Positions 31,765-43,007 of a stretch of 64,000 nt of DNA are shown piece by piece. Position 1 is the stretch's first letter. The number at the start of each line of letters is the position of its first letter. This DNA comes from Hyaloscypha bicolor E (lineage: Eukaryota; Ascomycota; Leotiomycetes; Helotiales; Hyaloscyphaceae), in contig NW_020194519.1 in NCBI RefSeq assembly GCF_002865645.1, positions 250,573-314,572 of the forward strand. The letters run 5' to 3'. The notes below the pieces were generated by a model. The model did not search any database, was not told the origin of the DNA, and was given only the letters and a program-made list of their open reading frames with translations. A program made the translations under genes and the position numbers.

Positions 31765-32754
31765 TCAGACTGAAGTCCACACTCCTTCCAGACTTTTCAC
31801 TGCAAGTGTGTACGCCTCGTCTCTCTTCACGTTTCCTCTCTTGAACGAGGGGCTTTTATCCCATCCATGACCAACACCCTCTACAACATATCCGTCAACC
31901 TGCTTTCCTAATTCCTTCAGTCTCTTCCTGAAAATCTCGCTTTCAGCCAACAACTGGTCGCCGGCACAGTTTATCATTACCAATGACTCCGGGAACGCGT
32001 CTCTGAGGAGTTGATCTGAGGCAAGACCGGGACTAAGTAGGGGTGAAGTCTTATCCGGGTTTAGGTAAAGATACGACTCGTCGAACAGCTTGAGAAGGAG
32101 CGGCGGGATGACCGGAATGAGGTTCGGATTTGAAGCGTCCTTTTCTGCGCGGGATTCCGTATAATCCGTGCTCCCATAAAACACCACCAAGTTAACCAGT
32201 TTTCCTTCCTTCAATCCATCGAGTTTGTTTTCTTTTTTTAGTCGCTCCAACTCCTGGTTTAGCCGGATGGAAACAGCATAGACGAAATTACCACCAGCAC
32301 TGAAGCCTGAGAATGCCGTCTTGGAAATATCGAGATTGTATTCGTCTGCGTGTTTCCACAGCCAGAGGACCGCGGACACGCAGTCTTCAATGCCAATAGG
32401 AAAGGGGTATTCGGGTGCTAGACGGTATTCCACGCTGGCGAAGACGGCCGAGGTCTGAGATGTCACTGCTGTTGCCCATCGTGCATCATCGTAGGCATGA
32501 CCAATAGTGAAGCCGCCGCCGTGAAAGTTGATGAGCAATGGATGCTTCTTGGGACTTGGCGTTTTGCTGTAGGAGGAAGGGGCATAGAAGAGGAGGTCAA
32601 ATGAACCAGGAACCGACGAGACTGTTGAAGGGATTTTGCAAGTGAAAGAGACTTTTTGTGGAAGAGGATGAGATAGGTAGAGGTCAAGGTGTGCGATAAT
32701 GGATTGCACAGTGCGAAAGAAAAAAGCTTTGATGCGCAGTGCGAGTCGAGACAT
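31765..32754 (-). CDS. Alpha/beta hydrolase (HSL/esterase family, fold-3)
   Basis: Likely an esterase/lipase-like hydrolase of the hormone-sensitive-lipase family; substrate unknown. One exon, 329 residues. HGGGFTIGHAYDD (about 78-90) is the oxyanion-hole motif. GFSAGGNF (about 148-155) carries the nucleophilic serine. NCAGDQLLAESE (about 264) carries the acid, and GVGHGWDKS (about 298) the histidine. SVEYRLAPEYPFP is the usual family block before the nucleophile elbow. The N-terminal 25 residues are partly hydrophobic but not a clear signal peptide. All catalytic elements are present, so it is probably active. Confidence 0.9.
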   Translation of the reverse strand: MSRLALRIKAFFFRTVQSIIAHLDLYLSHPLPQKVSFTCKIPSTVSSVPGSFDLLFYAPSSYSKTPSPKKHPLLINFHGGGFTIGHAYDDARWATAVTSQTSAVFASVEYRLAPEYPFPIGIEDCVSAVLWLWKHADEYNLDISKTAFSGFSAGGNFVYAVSIRLNQELERLKKENKLDGLKEGKLVNLVVFYGSTDYTESRAEKDASNPNLIPVIPPLLLKLFDESYLYLNPDKTSPLLSPGLASDQLLRDAFPESLVMINCAGDQLLAESEIFRKRLKELGKQVDGYVVEGVGHGWDKSPSFKRGNVKRDEAYTLAVKSLEGVWTSV

Positions 32755-34654
32755 CCTGAAATGCCGTTCTTGGTTTGTGCAAGTAATATAGACAGCTCGT
32801 GGAGGTGTGGGAAAGCGAAATGACCGAAGATATATTACTCCGAGCCCTCGGAGACTTATCGTGTGTGCGGCCTGACTTCCCTCCGTGACTAGATTACCAA
32901 TACAAATTGACCGTACAACCTTAAATATTCTTTACAAATCGTGCTCAATCATCACGGAAATTCGGCGATTAACTTTCCCCGTCTCTTACATCTCTGTATG
33001 ATGCCATATTTCGTTTAGTTGCTCCGTTTGGAAAGAGGGGTTGTGCTCGCTTGGCTCCGGGCTCAAGCGGAACTTCAGGAACTTCGAAAAACGAGCCTAT
33101 CTAAAAGGGAGATTATGTACACGAACTAATTGAATATTACCGACTCTCCATACTGAATTGTGTGGAATCGTTTTTATATAGAGGTGCAGCTGCAGCTTTG
33201 AAGTGTTCGTGGTTGACGTGCAACGAGTTGGGCAAATATTAACGGTAAGCATTGAATGGGATGACTTCCTTTCTCGGTGCTGCTGGAATACAAATCACAT
33301 TAAAGCCAAAAGTCTAGACTTGATATGAAAGCTATCATACGTGACTATATACTTTTTATTCACAGCAAAATATTAAAATATATAGGTCTGAAGGTCTACA
33401 CATCTATGGTTTGTCGTCCCCTGCAGACAACCATCTAACCAAATCCCAAATAACAAGAGACCAACCTCAGAGCGAGAGCATTCTCCCATCGACATATCAA
33501 GACAAAACCAACAGGCAGCCTAGAACGCAGCCGAGTCCTCAGCAAGAGCCAGCTCCACACACCATACTCTTGAATCCAAATCTGGAAATAGACAACCGAG
33601 AAATTCGATTAGAGACCTAACCCGCACAACTTATGTTCTTTTTTGATTTGTTTGGTTGCCTCGCAACAGTGCCTTCTAGCAACTTCTTTCACCATCCTCA
33701 GAAAGCCCTGAGTGAGGCTGCCGTTCTAGATTTCATCAGCCGTCTCCCAACAACCGAAGGAACCACGTCGATCTCCGAGTGGGCTTCAAGGTACACTTCC
33801 GTGACATTCCGACAAAACACAAGCGATCGAGAAACACGTTGGAATTTGGGCATGATTGTAAACAACATGGAATTGACGGTGAGGGAGACCCAGGGATTTT
33901 TGAGGCATGGAGACACCCGAAGGCAAGGGCAATAAGGATGTCAAACGGACAATACATGTTGGAGACTTTGTGCTTGATAGCCTCGAGGCTATTAGGACAA
34001 ACATTCTTAGCGGGTTCCATCCACGTGAGGAACAGGCACACGCTGGGCTAGGTCACCGCGCACTAGTTGATCATAGGCAACATGATGGGCAAGGGAGAGA
34101 GGAGCGACTAGCTCTACCTCCATATGTACGAAATCTTTCAAGCTCAGACTAAGATTTAGGGCTGTGGAGACTCAGACTCAATATCTAGAAGCTTTAAAAT
34201 CAAGAGTACAAAGAGTCGTTGTGTTGAAAAATAACAAGGCGCCAAAGCCTACGTTACTGAATTACCGTGTGAATCAAGCTTGGAAAGAATGCCAATCCAA
34301 ATGATGCAGTCACGAGCTTTCTTGAGATGTTCTCACAACTCCAACTTCCAATTTTTAGAAAGTTGGTTGATATCTGTTAGTTGATTTGCGCTTCCTCATC
34401 CTTTACCTTCCCAAAGACTTGCTATCTAAATCTACCGCCAAAGCCATTGCCTCAGTCATACGAAATCAACCCCCTAACGCCAGCTACCGATCTCCAGATA
34501 GTTACCACTTTCCAAGTTGGGTGGTAGCCGAGATACAACCTCCAGTTCTGCCACACTGCATCCACTTATTCCCAAACTCTCCTGAAAATCTCAGACCAGT
34601 ACCCATTCTGAGTGTGGTGAGCTTGGTCTAGACCAGCTTTGTTTCCTCTTCCCC
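32755..34654. other. Intergenic region
   Basis: No gene is supported. Overlapping plus-strand ORFs at 33633-34152 shift frame without recognisable motifs; they could be an old remnant. 33240-33400 is AT-rich. The right end is the 3' flank of the 8-Cys module gene. Confidence 0.35.
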
Positions 34655-36365
34655 TCAGATAGAGCTTGGCTCGATCACGTCAACAAACTGAACCATTTCG
34701 CCCTTGTCATTATAAGCCTGGGATGTTCTGTCTACCTTTCGCTCGTCTCGCTTCCGTGGCCAGACCCATAGGGCACACCATCTCATCCAAGGCTGGGAAA
34801 AGATCAGTATACGTAAAGTTCAAAACAAGGAGAGGCCAAGAGATCCACTTACGGCACATTCCACATCCGGACATTCCTGGCTGCTGCATTGGCGACAACC
34901 AATTGTGCAACAGTATTGTACCTTTCCGAGTGAATTCGAGGGTGCAACAACTGCTGAATGGCTGATAATAATGTCAGTATGCCGGGAGTTGTAGAGATGA
35001 AGAAGAAATCTCGCTTACGGAATACACTCTGGTATCCTCGCAATGAGCATCGCCACAAGTCCTGCAACCAATTGAGCAGCAAAACTGTTCCACATGAGGG
35101 GGAGGAGGCCCAGCCCAGTCGACATCTCTGTTTGAAAGCGGCTCGAAAGTATCAACAAACTGGACCAACTCGCCTTTCGTGTTAAAAGCTTGATCAGTTC
35201 CATCCCGCTTTCGTGGCCAGACCCACAAGGCACAACAATTGGTCCACGGCTAGACGAATTAGTCTCTGTTGTGTTTGAGTGAGCTCAAAATACCCATGGC
35301 AATTGACAACCAATGAAGCGGCAAGACTCGGAGAGACAGGAACCGCAGCCAGCGGTGCAACAGTGCTCTTCTTTAACAGGGTGGGGAGGCCCAACCATCT
35401 CCACGTCTCTATCTAAGATTTGGTTCTCCTCAATAGATTCCCGCAATTGTCTTTTCTGATTGCCGGCTTGTGTAGTGTCGTCTCACTTTCCGAAAATTGG
35501 GGGCATGCAGCAATGGGTCCAGGGCTAATACAGTAAGCCAAGGCGGAGTTTAAACCAAAATCTACGTACCCATATCGGACAACCGACCGTCTCGCAAGAG
35601 CCAACACAGGACTCGCAGTCACTTGTGCAGCAGAGACGTTTCGCAAGAGGTGAAGGTCCAACGATCTGGACATCTCTTTCTGAGAATTGAGCCGCACCCA
35701 CCCATGTCACTAACTCGCCGTCTTGACTGTATGCCTCGGCCAGTCCCTCTTCGTCTCGCTTTCCTACCCGCACCTCAAGGGAACAACAACTGTTCCATGG
35801 CTAAGAATCGAGTCACCTTTCTGTAGTCTCCAAGGTAGAGGAAAAAGCGAGGGAGTCAGACATACTACGGAAAGAGAACAGCCCATGTCGTGGCAAGAAT
35901 TACTCACACACCACTTGCAGCCTGGCGTGCAACAAACCTGTTGCTTGACAAGATGAGGAGGTCCAACCAGCTCGAGGTCTCCAGCTGAAATCATCTCGGA
36001 GTCGAGTGATTTGGCAGATGTACCAGTTACTCTTGCTGAGACTGGCTCGACCTTAACGAATTCGACTAACTCATCCTTTGCATGATAAGCTCTCAGTATT
36101 CCGTCCTCGTCTCGTTTTGGCCAGGCCCATAAGGCGCAGCAATCGGAAAAGGGCTAAAAAGGTGTTAGCACAGGTAGAGCTGGAGAAATGTAGAGCGAGG
36201 TAGAGCGCCACAGAACTGCTCTTGATGTGGATGAGGAGGTCCGACTATCTCAATGTCCCGAGCTGGAGGTGACTTGACAGCTGTAAGGACGGGCTTAGCT
36301 GAGGCCAAGGTGAGAAGAGCAGTCAAGCCAGCAAAAGCTGGGAGGAGAATGCCAAATAAGCGCAT
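34655..36365 (-). pseudogene. Secreted repeat protein of 8-Cys exon modules with Lys-Arg sites, decaying
   Basis: I know no named family. Exon 1 (36365 to about 36210) encodes a signal peptide (MRLFGILLPAFAGLTALLTL, cleavage near ASA-KP) and a half module (DIEIVGPPHPHQEQFC). Then come phase-0 exons 36153-35869 (95 codons), 35800-35570, 35524-35294 and 35249-35019 (77 codons each), 34961-34853 (damaged) and 34792-34655 (last, half module plus stop). Each full exon starts P(W/F)xxCC, has KR followed by D about 12 residues later, then xRDxxxVGPP, and ends CCxxGCxxCxxxxCxxxxC: usually eight cysteines. If Kex2-type cleavage occurred after KR, mature peptides would span exon junctions. Damage: exon 1 has no good donor before its stop, exon 4 has TGA at the KR site, and exon 6 has an internal deletion with a frameshift. 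Function unknown; a secreted peptide precursor or effector is inference. Confidence 0.68.
34853..36153 (-). repeat. Tandem exon-module array, five units
   Basis: Units at 36153-35869, 35800-35570, 35524-35294, 35249-35019 and 34961-34853 repeat the same Cys pattern. Introns between them are 43-69 bp, start GTA and end in a pyrimidine-AG followed by CC(N)TGG or CC(N)TTC. The three middle units are exactly 231 bp. Protein divergence between units is high outside Cys, KR and VGPP, so the duplications are old. Confidence 0.75.
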
Positions 36366-37127
36366 GGTGAGCAAGTTAAAAGGGATTCGACATCAACAAA
36401 AGGAGTTCGAAGGCTGGAGTTTACCAAGAGGAGGATCAATACCAGATTGATTGAATGGGGGCGGGCTCTCTTTGTGGTTGGTGAAGGATAACGGAAGGGA
36501 AAGAAGGGAAAACAGGGTGACAAGAAAACGATGGCCAAATGACCTACATCGTAGCAGTGGATATAAGAGTAAACCACTAAGCAATGATGCGACTCCTATT
36601 GCCCGAAGGTGAGAGTATTCAAGTGATGATTGCATTGAAAGGTCAATGGCAAAACATTTCCAGAACTTCTCAAGTCTTGCGAAAGAGAGTTACTTTTGTC
36701 CAAGAAAGTTTACGTTGCCTACCAAGCTCGAAAGAAATATGAAGTTGAGATTGCTATTGAGTTGCGATGGCGGGTTTTTCTTCCCCTGCCCCTCGTTATC
36801 TGTCATCTTGTAGACTTCTCTTGGGATATGTTATCATAGCTTTCTACTTTGTCATCTGAACCAATTCACAGGAGGCTTGCAAGCTGCCGCTCTGGGGACC
36901 CTATGCAGGATATAAAGTATAATAAAACTTTGAGTGTTCTCGCATCCGGAGAAGGAGGAAGGATTCTGCTCCTCGCGTAGGCTCTTTTGACTTATTACAC
37001 AGCATTCCAATGCCAATTGGAAACTTGAAGCTGTCGTATCGCAGACTCACCGTGTAGGTCCTTCCTTGCAGTGTACAGCTACCTGTTTGATACATTGGTA
37101 GACTTTACTAGATTTTTGGTTGACTTA
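36366..37127. other. Upstream region of the 8-Cys module gene
   Basis: No gene seen. It should hold the promoter of the minus-strand repeat-protein gene. CT-rich sequence on the minus strand about 36400-36560 is typical of fungal leaders. Confidence 0.35.
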
Positions 37128-38599
37128 TTAATGTACAACAAAAGTCTCCGCATCCCACCCAAACCACTTCTCCATCCGTTTACCCATCGATCTCAACATA
37201 ATAGAGTCAATTTTAGCAACAGGATGAGGTTTGTGAAACACGATTTTGCCAGGCCACCCCCTTTCCCAATCATCAGGTTCAAAAATGACTGCTGAACCAC
37301 TGCTCTGCCTTGCAGCAAAGCCCGCATCTGCCATTGCTGTGACGAAAGCGTCCCAATCAACAATCTTAGTAGTTAATCAGGACTCGAATTAAACATTCCG
37401 TTCAGAATTGTGTAATTCTGTTGCTTGATAGCTTTCCGTGGAGGTGCTTTCTCGCCTTTGATCTCAAGATTTTCGAGCTGGGGTAGCGAGATAGTTTCGT
37501 GTTGTTCAGGACGTCTCTTGGCTTTCTTGCGTTGTTCAGCGACTTGATTTGCTGGTTGAGGAATTGAGTTCCATTGTCCAGAATCTCCTTCTGTCAATCC
37601 ACGAGCTGGAACGCTCCACGACTTTTCGATATCGTCCACAATTTTCTTCAGCTCTGAAGCAAATGCCTTAACCACACCTGGCTTTGATCTCGCTAATATG
37701 TAATATAAAGCGGTGTCCATATCTTCTTTGGCGACTTTGTGGAGTTTCATGCCCCTGATATTGACATTTCTCACCTTCGACCAAAACGCATCCATGGCAT
37801 CTTGAATGGTATCGAATCGTCTCAGACACAGCGTGTCCGTTTTCTTCCTCCTTGTCCGGGTCCATCATCGGCAGAAAGGGAGTTGATAAGGGGTTCAATA
37901 AGAGCACCATTCTCCTCCAGTTGCTTGAGCATGAGTGCTTCGCTTTCTGGATTCCGTAGAAATCGGAATTGTCTCGAATTGCTAATTCTAATCAACTCAT
38001 GAGTACTCGATTTGGGACCCGAGCCTGGTCGATGGAGGCGAGTCGCATACCGCATCTTCTTAAAGAGTCAATCTAGATTGTTCCGGGGTGAGTCATGACA
38101 ATGACTTCAGCGAAAGTGCTTGGACAGACCTCATCAAGAGCAGCATAATTGGAAAGTTGCTCGTAAAGTTGCTCATCCATTCGCGCTCGTTCCTATTTGG
38201 AGCAGATGGCAAGATGTTCATCTAGAAATGCGATGACCATGCTGACATCAAACTTTATCCTGTCTTTTGGCGGTTCGACCAGATTGCTGATTGCCCAGTA
38301 CAATGGCTCAGATTCGAAAAAATACCGTCCCAGAAAGCGTCCATTCGTTTTCCATGCCTCAGCCTCCACCTGACGTCCTTTCCACTAATTCCGCTGTAGT
38401 TGAATTCATAAAGATCTCGAAATCCGGAACGTTGAGGAAAGCTGTCTTGTAAGATCTTTTCCGCATTTTGAATTTGTTGAGAAAGAACCATTTCCAATGA
38501 CTGAAGAGCCACATCGTATTCATATGGCAACGACCCTCCATGTCGAATTTGGTCGCGGAATTTGTTTCTTAGGGTCTGAGCAATTCCGAGTGTTAGCAT
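37128..38599 (-). pseudogene. Decayed member of a fungal family with a conserved short C-terminal domain
   Basis: Blocks in order on the minus strand are ALQSLEMVLSQQIQNAEKIL, YWAISNLVEPPKDRIKFDVS ending at an in-frame TAG (about 38209), MDEQLYEQLSNYAALDE, then an intron-like gap. Further on come RRFDTIQDAMDAFWSKVRN and NYTILNGMFNSSPD-stop, and, in another frame, VDWDAFVTAMADAGFAARQS through KIVFHKPHPVAKIDSIMLR to KWFGWDAETFV. The last part matches a C-terminal domain I recall from many Helotiales proteins (HEPHP...GWxxxxFV), with a HicA-like short basic fold suggested by its spacing; that fold is inference. Frame changes occur near 37370 and 37850 and again near 38340. I consider it inactive. 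Confidence 0.6.
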
Positions 38600-39732
38600 G
38601 TCTTGATCCTCCGTGTCTGAGTAGAGTTGGAGTGGATAGAAGTTGAGTGTCCAGTATATCGCCGGAGCATATAGTTACAAAAAGCAGAATTTCAATGTTT
38701 CGGATCTTCCTGGAACTTTAGGAAAATAGATAGCTCCGATGTTCAAGAGCCCGTAGGACATCTGACAAGAGAAATCAGTGTTCGAAGGCTCATACCTGTA
38801 GATTTTCGCAATCTTCCAAGATCCACCTCCAGGAGGAGAAATTTGAATAATCGATCAAAATCTCTCCCATGGCTTGAAGGTGTAGTCACCCTCCATACAG
38901 CAGGTACCGGTGCGGGTCCGAAGCGGCTATAGTTTGGGGAATCCTTGTCCGTATTGCTCGGCCCACATGGTAATACATTTTCCCGGGAAAACCTTACGAG
39001 GGTAAAGTTCCCACTAGACCGAGGTGGAAGTGTATCAATATGTCTTACAATACAGGGCATCTCGTGGTGATGGGAACAACAGCTGTTCGCGTTCGTCTAC
39101 AATCTCGCAAGGCTAGACCCGTAGCCTATTCACCTGTCCATGGCCTGGAGGATCGGTTCCAAAACACAGTTTTTTTGGAAGAAAGTAAGCAGTGGATTTC
39201 AAATGCATCGATCCATGTTGTGTTTGTGTGGCAATCCCGTAAGGTTGGGAAGGACTCGGGTCTGCTTCGACGTCGAGCCTTGGGTCAAGCTGCGGCTCTA
39301 TCCCCAATCGAAAAAACGAATTACATGCTCAACTCCTAATCAAATACCAGAAGACCGCGAAATTGCCAGCCCCAGATACCGTGGCATTGGCATGCGCAGA
39401 TCTCCTTGTGGGCGTAACCCGAAGTCTGCAGGTACACGGAAAGTCATCAGGAGATCCTGACCCCACCTGGCGGCACCACTTTTTACAGGTGGGATGGAAA
39501 AATGTAGAAAAGATATGTCTGTAACTTGTTATGCCAGGGAACACAATATACTGAAGCGGAGAGATAGGACAAAGGAAATCAGAAGTCAAATTGGCGCAGG
39601 TCTGTTCGAAATTTTATGCTGGGATCAGACGCAGCAGAGTCGAACTTCGCAATGTCGTTTCCACTAAGCAAATGACCATCGTCAAAAAGCTTATTGTATT
39701 CCGATTCAAACCATACAAGGTCCATGCATCCA
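38600..39732. other. Intergenic region
   Basis: No gene seen. Short ORFs on both strands (38743-39060, 39040-39460) lack motifs and splice support. This holds the 3' end of UTP3 on the right. Confidence 0.35.
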
Positions 39733-41663
39733 TCAAAGCTTGATACTCTTGACAAGACCAGACTTGATACCAGTCTTCTCGCCTCCATACCCACCCCTCT
39801 CCTCCCCGCCCTTGTACACGGCCCTCGTGCTAGCCAACTTCTTTTTCTTCTCCTCAAACTTCTTCCTCTTCTTCACTCTGGGATTTCTCACGTCCTTCTT
39901 CCGCTTGGGTGCCAAGCCCTTGTTCTTCTCAATCACATAGCCAATAGCACGCTTGCCGTCTTCGTCAACTTCACCCTCGACGATGCGGACCATAGCTCCT
40001 TCAGCCTTGGCTTTCTTGATTGCTTCAATTCGCTCCGTATTGTCTTGTTTCTTCTTCTTTGAGGTCTTGGCAACCATATCGTAGTATTCGTCTCCTTCGT
40101 CTCTCATCTGCTCCGCAACACCGTCTTCACCGTTATCGCTATCTCCACCAAGAGCGGCCCCGCCTCGGCCATACTCATCCAACTTCTTCCCTCGATTCTC
40201 AGCCTCTGCATTTAGTCTCGCCTGACGGTCGCGCAATCGTTCTCGGTGAGGCAGATCCGCATCACCACCAGCGTCCCTCCCAGCACCAGCCCGCTTGTTA
40301 GCCTTCTGCACGATCTGAGAAGTGTAGAATCGTAGACTCTTCCTCTTTTGGGCTTTCTCGGCAGCCGATTTGGCATCCATGCTCTCCTCTTCGCCGAAGT
40401 CAGAATCATCCTCAGCAACAGCGACCACTTTTGCCTCGCTGGGCGCCTTTCGCAATTTGGGGATCAAGCTTGACAAATCAGCCAATTCTTCTTCAGCTTC
40501 CGCGATCTGTTTCTCCCGCAGAGCATGAGCTTGTTTGGCTGCTTTGGCTTGGGCCCGCTCTTTCTTGCTCTTCTTCAACACTGGCACATCGATGGATTCG
40601 TTGGGGAAACTATTTGCCGCGGTTGTTTCAATTTCTTCCATAGACCCATCCTCTGACTTGATTTGGACCGGCGCAGGTGCTTTCAATGATTTGACCTTGG
40701 ACCACAGTTCTCGGCACTGAAGCAGACTATCCATGACCGCGTGATCTCGTAGTTCTGCAGGATCAAGAGAACGCCCTTCAGTCTTCCCACCCTTCGCGGG
40801 AGATGTGAGGAGAGCGAAGTACATAGTCAAAGCCGCCATATAAGCCACCAGGGCTCTGCATTTAACAACCGTGTGCGAAGGACCTGATGCCTTCGACATT
40901 GCCTCGGTCTCAACTTGTTTTTGCAGATCTTGTAGAACCGGTTGTAATTGTAGAAATTCGTTTGCGAGAAATTCGAACTCGGGATATCGTGTCTGCAGGA
41001 TTCTCAATCGTTCCTCTGGTGTCATATCTGGTGTAATCTCAACGTCCTTTAGGACCTCGGTCACCACATCACCGCCTTCTTCGTCGTTCCCAGCGTCGAG
41101 CCAATCGCTCTCATCGAATCCAAAGTCTGCCTCTGACATCTTTTGTAGTTTCTTCTGCTGCAATCGCTTTGCCTCAGCCTCTTCTTCGAGAGCATCTGCC
41201 TCCGTCTCGACTTGATCATTGTTGTAGTAGTCCTTCTTCGACGTTCCCCATCCTTCAGCATCTTCGTCTTCTTCCTCGGCAACCTCGTCTTCGGATGATT
41301 CTGCAACATTACGGTTTCGGGGAGGCGCTTCGTTTTGTTCTTCGTCCCCGTCGTCCTCGCTCTCGGAGTAGCCTAAGACTTCTTCGTCGGAGGGTTCGAG
41401 GAGGGCGTCTTGAGGTTTATTAGTAGGGAATGACTACTTGCAAAAAGGCAAAACATGCCTTGTTCTTGCCATTTCTTCCTCCTCTTCGCATCTGGTCCAG
41501 CATCCAGCATCACCTTGTCACGATTGATGTGAAATTCGTCCTCAGAATCGGCGACATCTTCGTAGGTGGTAATCGGCCCCATCTTCCCACCCTTGGATTG
41601 ACCCCAACCTTTCTCTTCACCTGACGCAGCAGGGCGGCCCGAGGCCTTTCTCTTCTTCGCCAT
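39733..41663 (-). CDS. UTP3: U3 snoRNP/SSU processome protein Utp3 (Sas10)
   Basis: Component of the small-subunit processome in 18S rRNA maturation, nucleolar (known for yeast Utp3/Sas10). Model complement(join(39733..41408,41459..41663)), 626 residues. The 50-bp intron begins GC (AAG-GCATGT) and ends CTCAAG, joining KKWQEQ to DALLEPSDEE in frame. The N-terminus has an acidic region with SESEDDGDEEQNEAPP. The Sas10/Utp3/C1D domain lies about 200-290 (LQTRYPEFEFLANEF, LVAYMAALTMYFALLTS). The C-terminal Sas10 domain has RNPRVKKRKKFEEKKKK and TRAVYKGGE...GGYGGEKTGI. Length and both domains fit a complete gene. Confidence 0.93.
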
Positions 41664-42185
41664 TGTGGTTGATGATGCGAAGTTGGTATGTCTCGTAGAA
41701 AAGTCCGGAGTACCTCGATATCGAAAAATTTCTCGTTATCTTAGCGGCTCGGCTCGGAAAAACCACACCCGAGCCCCTCGCTTACTGATTTGCCCCCCTA
41801 TTTTCACACGATTTGCATCAGGTGGAATAAATTTTCTATTTTGATACAAAGTACATCGAAAATACCAAAGAGTGCACCACCAGAGTGAATGACGATTTCA
41901 ATTGCTATGTTCAACAATTTAGCCTACAAATGAGGCATGTGTGCAGCCTCGGTGAATCACCTGGGCCAAAGTCATTTTATTTCTTTGTCGAACTCTTTGT
42001 TCGCCTTCCTGAAAGCAAAATCTTACTTTCGAAGAACATACCCAAGTTGTACCTTAAAGAAACACAAACCGAACATTCTCCTTCCTCCAAAACACAAGCT
42101 ATCATCCACGACCCCCAAACCTCAATCCCCACAGAGCGAGATCTCCAACCCGCAACAAGCGACTCTACCTCGAGAAACTTACACA

Positions 42186-42434
42186 ATGTGTCTGCGAACA
42201 TGGGCAGTGTGCAATCATATCGATTGCACTGCACGTACTGGTCTATACAAGCTGATAAAGTGTCCATACTTCGACGAACAGACCAAGATCTGTAGTGGGA
42301 AGGAGACGGAGTCTCCTAAATTGCTCAACGGTGATATTCCTTACCTGGACTGCGCCATAAAAGGTGCGGCTGCTAAGAGGGAGGCTACTGAGGGAGAGAA
42401 ATTGGAGACTAAGACGACAAAGAAGGCTAAGTAG
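42186..42434 (+). CDS. Small Cys-containing protein, 82 residues
   Basis: Starts MCLRTWAVCNHIDCTARTG, followed by KLIKCPYFDEQTKICSG, DIPYLDCAIKG and a Lys-rich end. Five or six cysteines in CxxxxC-type spacing suggest a small metal-binding protein, a type common and largely uncharacterised in Pezizomycotina. No signal peptide. The frame stays open upstream to 41937, but Met at 42186 sits right where the Cys pattern starts and follows a promoter-like CA-rich leader. The next small gene at 43008 begins in a similar way. Function unknown. Confidence 0.55.
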   Translation: MCLRTWAVCNHIDCTARTGLYKLIKCPYFDEQTKICSGKETESPKLLNGDIPYLDCAIKGAAAKREATEGEKLETKTTKKAK

Positions 42435-43007
42435 GGAAGTATGTTCAAGAAGAAGTTACTGTGGTAAGTCTATCGTAGAGTTCGCCCTTGCAATCATTAA
42501 CAAATAGCACAGGGGCTGCTGATAGCTACATGCCCTAGTGGCATGGCAATGCATCTTATGGCTATTCTCGAGTTTTTATTGGAGGAAATTCACATCGTTG
42601 GAGCCTGGAATTGGCGTCAAGCCACATTTTGGGATCCGGAACAGGTTCTGCGTGGAGTATTTCAATCGTCGTCACTTCCACACAGCAGAGCATTCTCATA
42701 TTGGATAATCTGCTAGTACCAAGTCCGTACGCGATATTCTCCCAAAACCTTTTGCCACTGTCTAATTATGCACTATGAGTATGTCATCAATAGCCATTGT
42801 AATTCCTCAACATAGTGCTGTCCCAGACCTCCTTTGTCTTTTCCTAATAAGTTTATTCACTACATAGAACAATTGAAAAGTATTTCTAAATGCTGTTCTT
42901 TGTTTCTGCTTCCATGTATATTTCGAGTAACGGGTTCTTTCTTCCATGCCTATATTCCCGCATCTCTATAGCCTTGTTAAATCCCCCAAGCTACCGAGTC
43001 CTCATTC

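Noticed and set aside
33633..34152. Overlapping plus-strand ORFs as a gene
   Set aside because: Three frames alternate without splice sites or motifs.
39694..41423. Plus-strand ORFs opposite UTP3
   Set aside because: Antisense shadows; the minus strand has the clear Utp3 domains.
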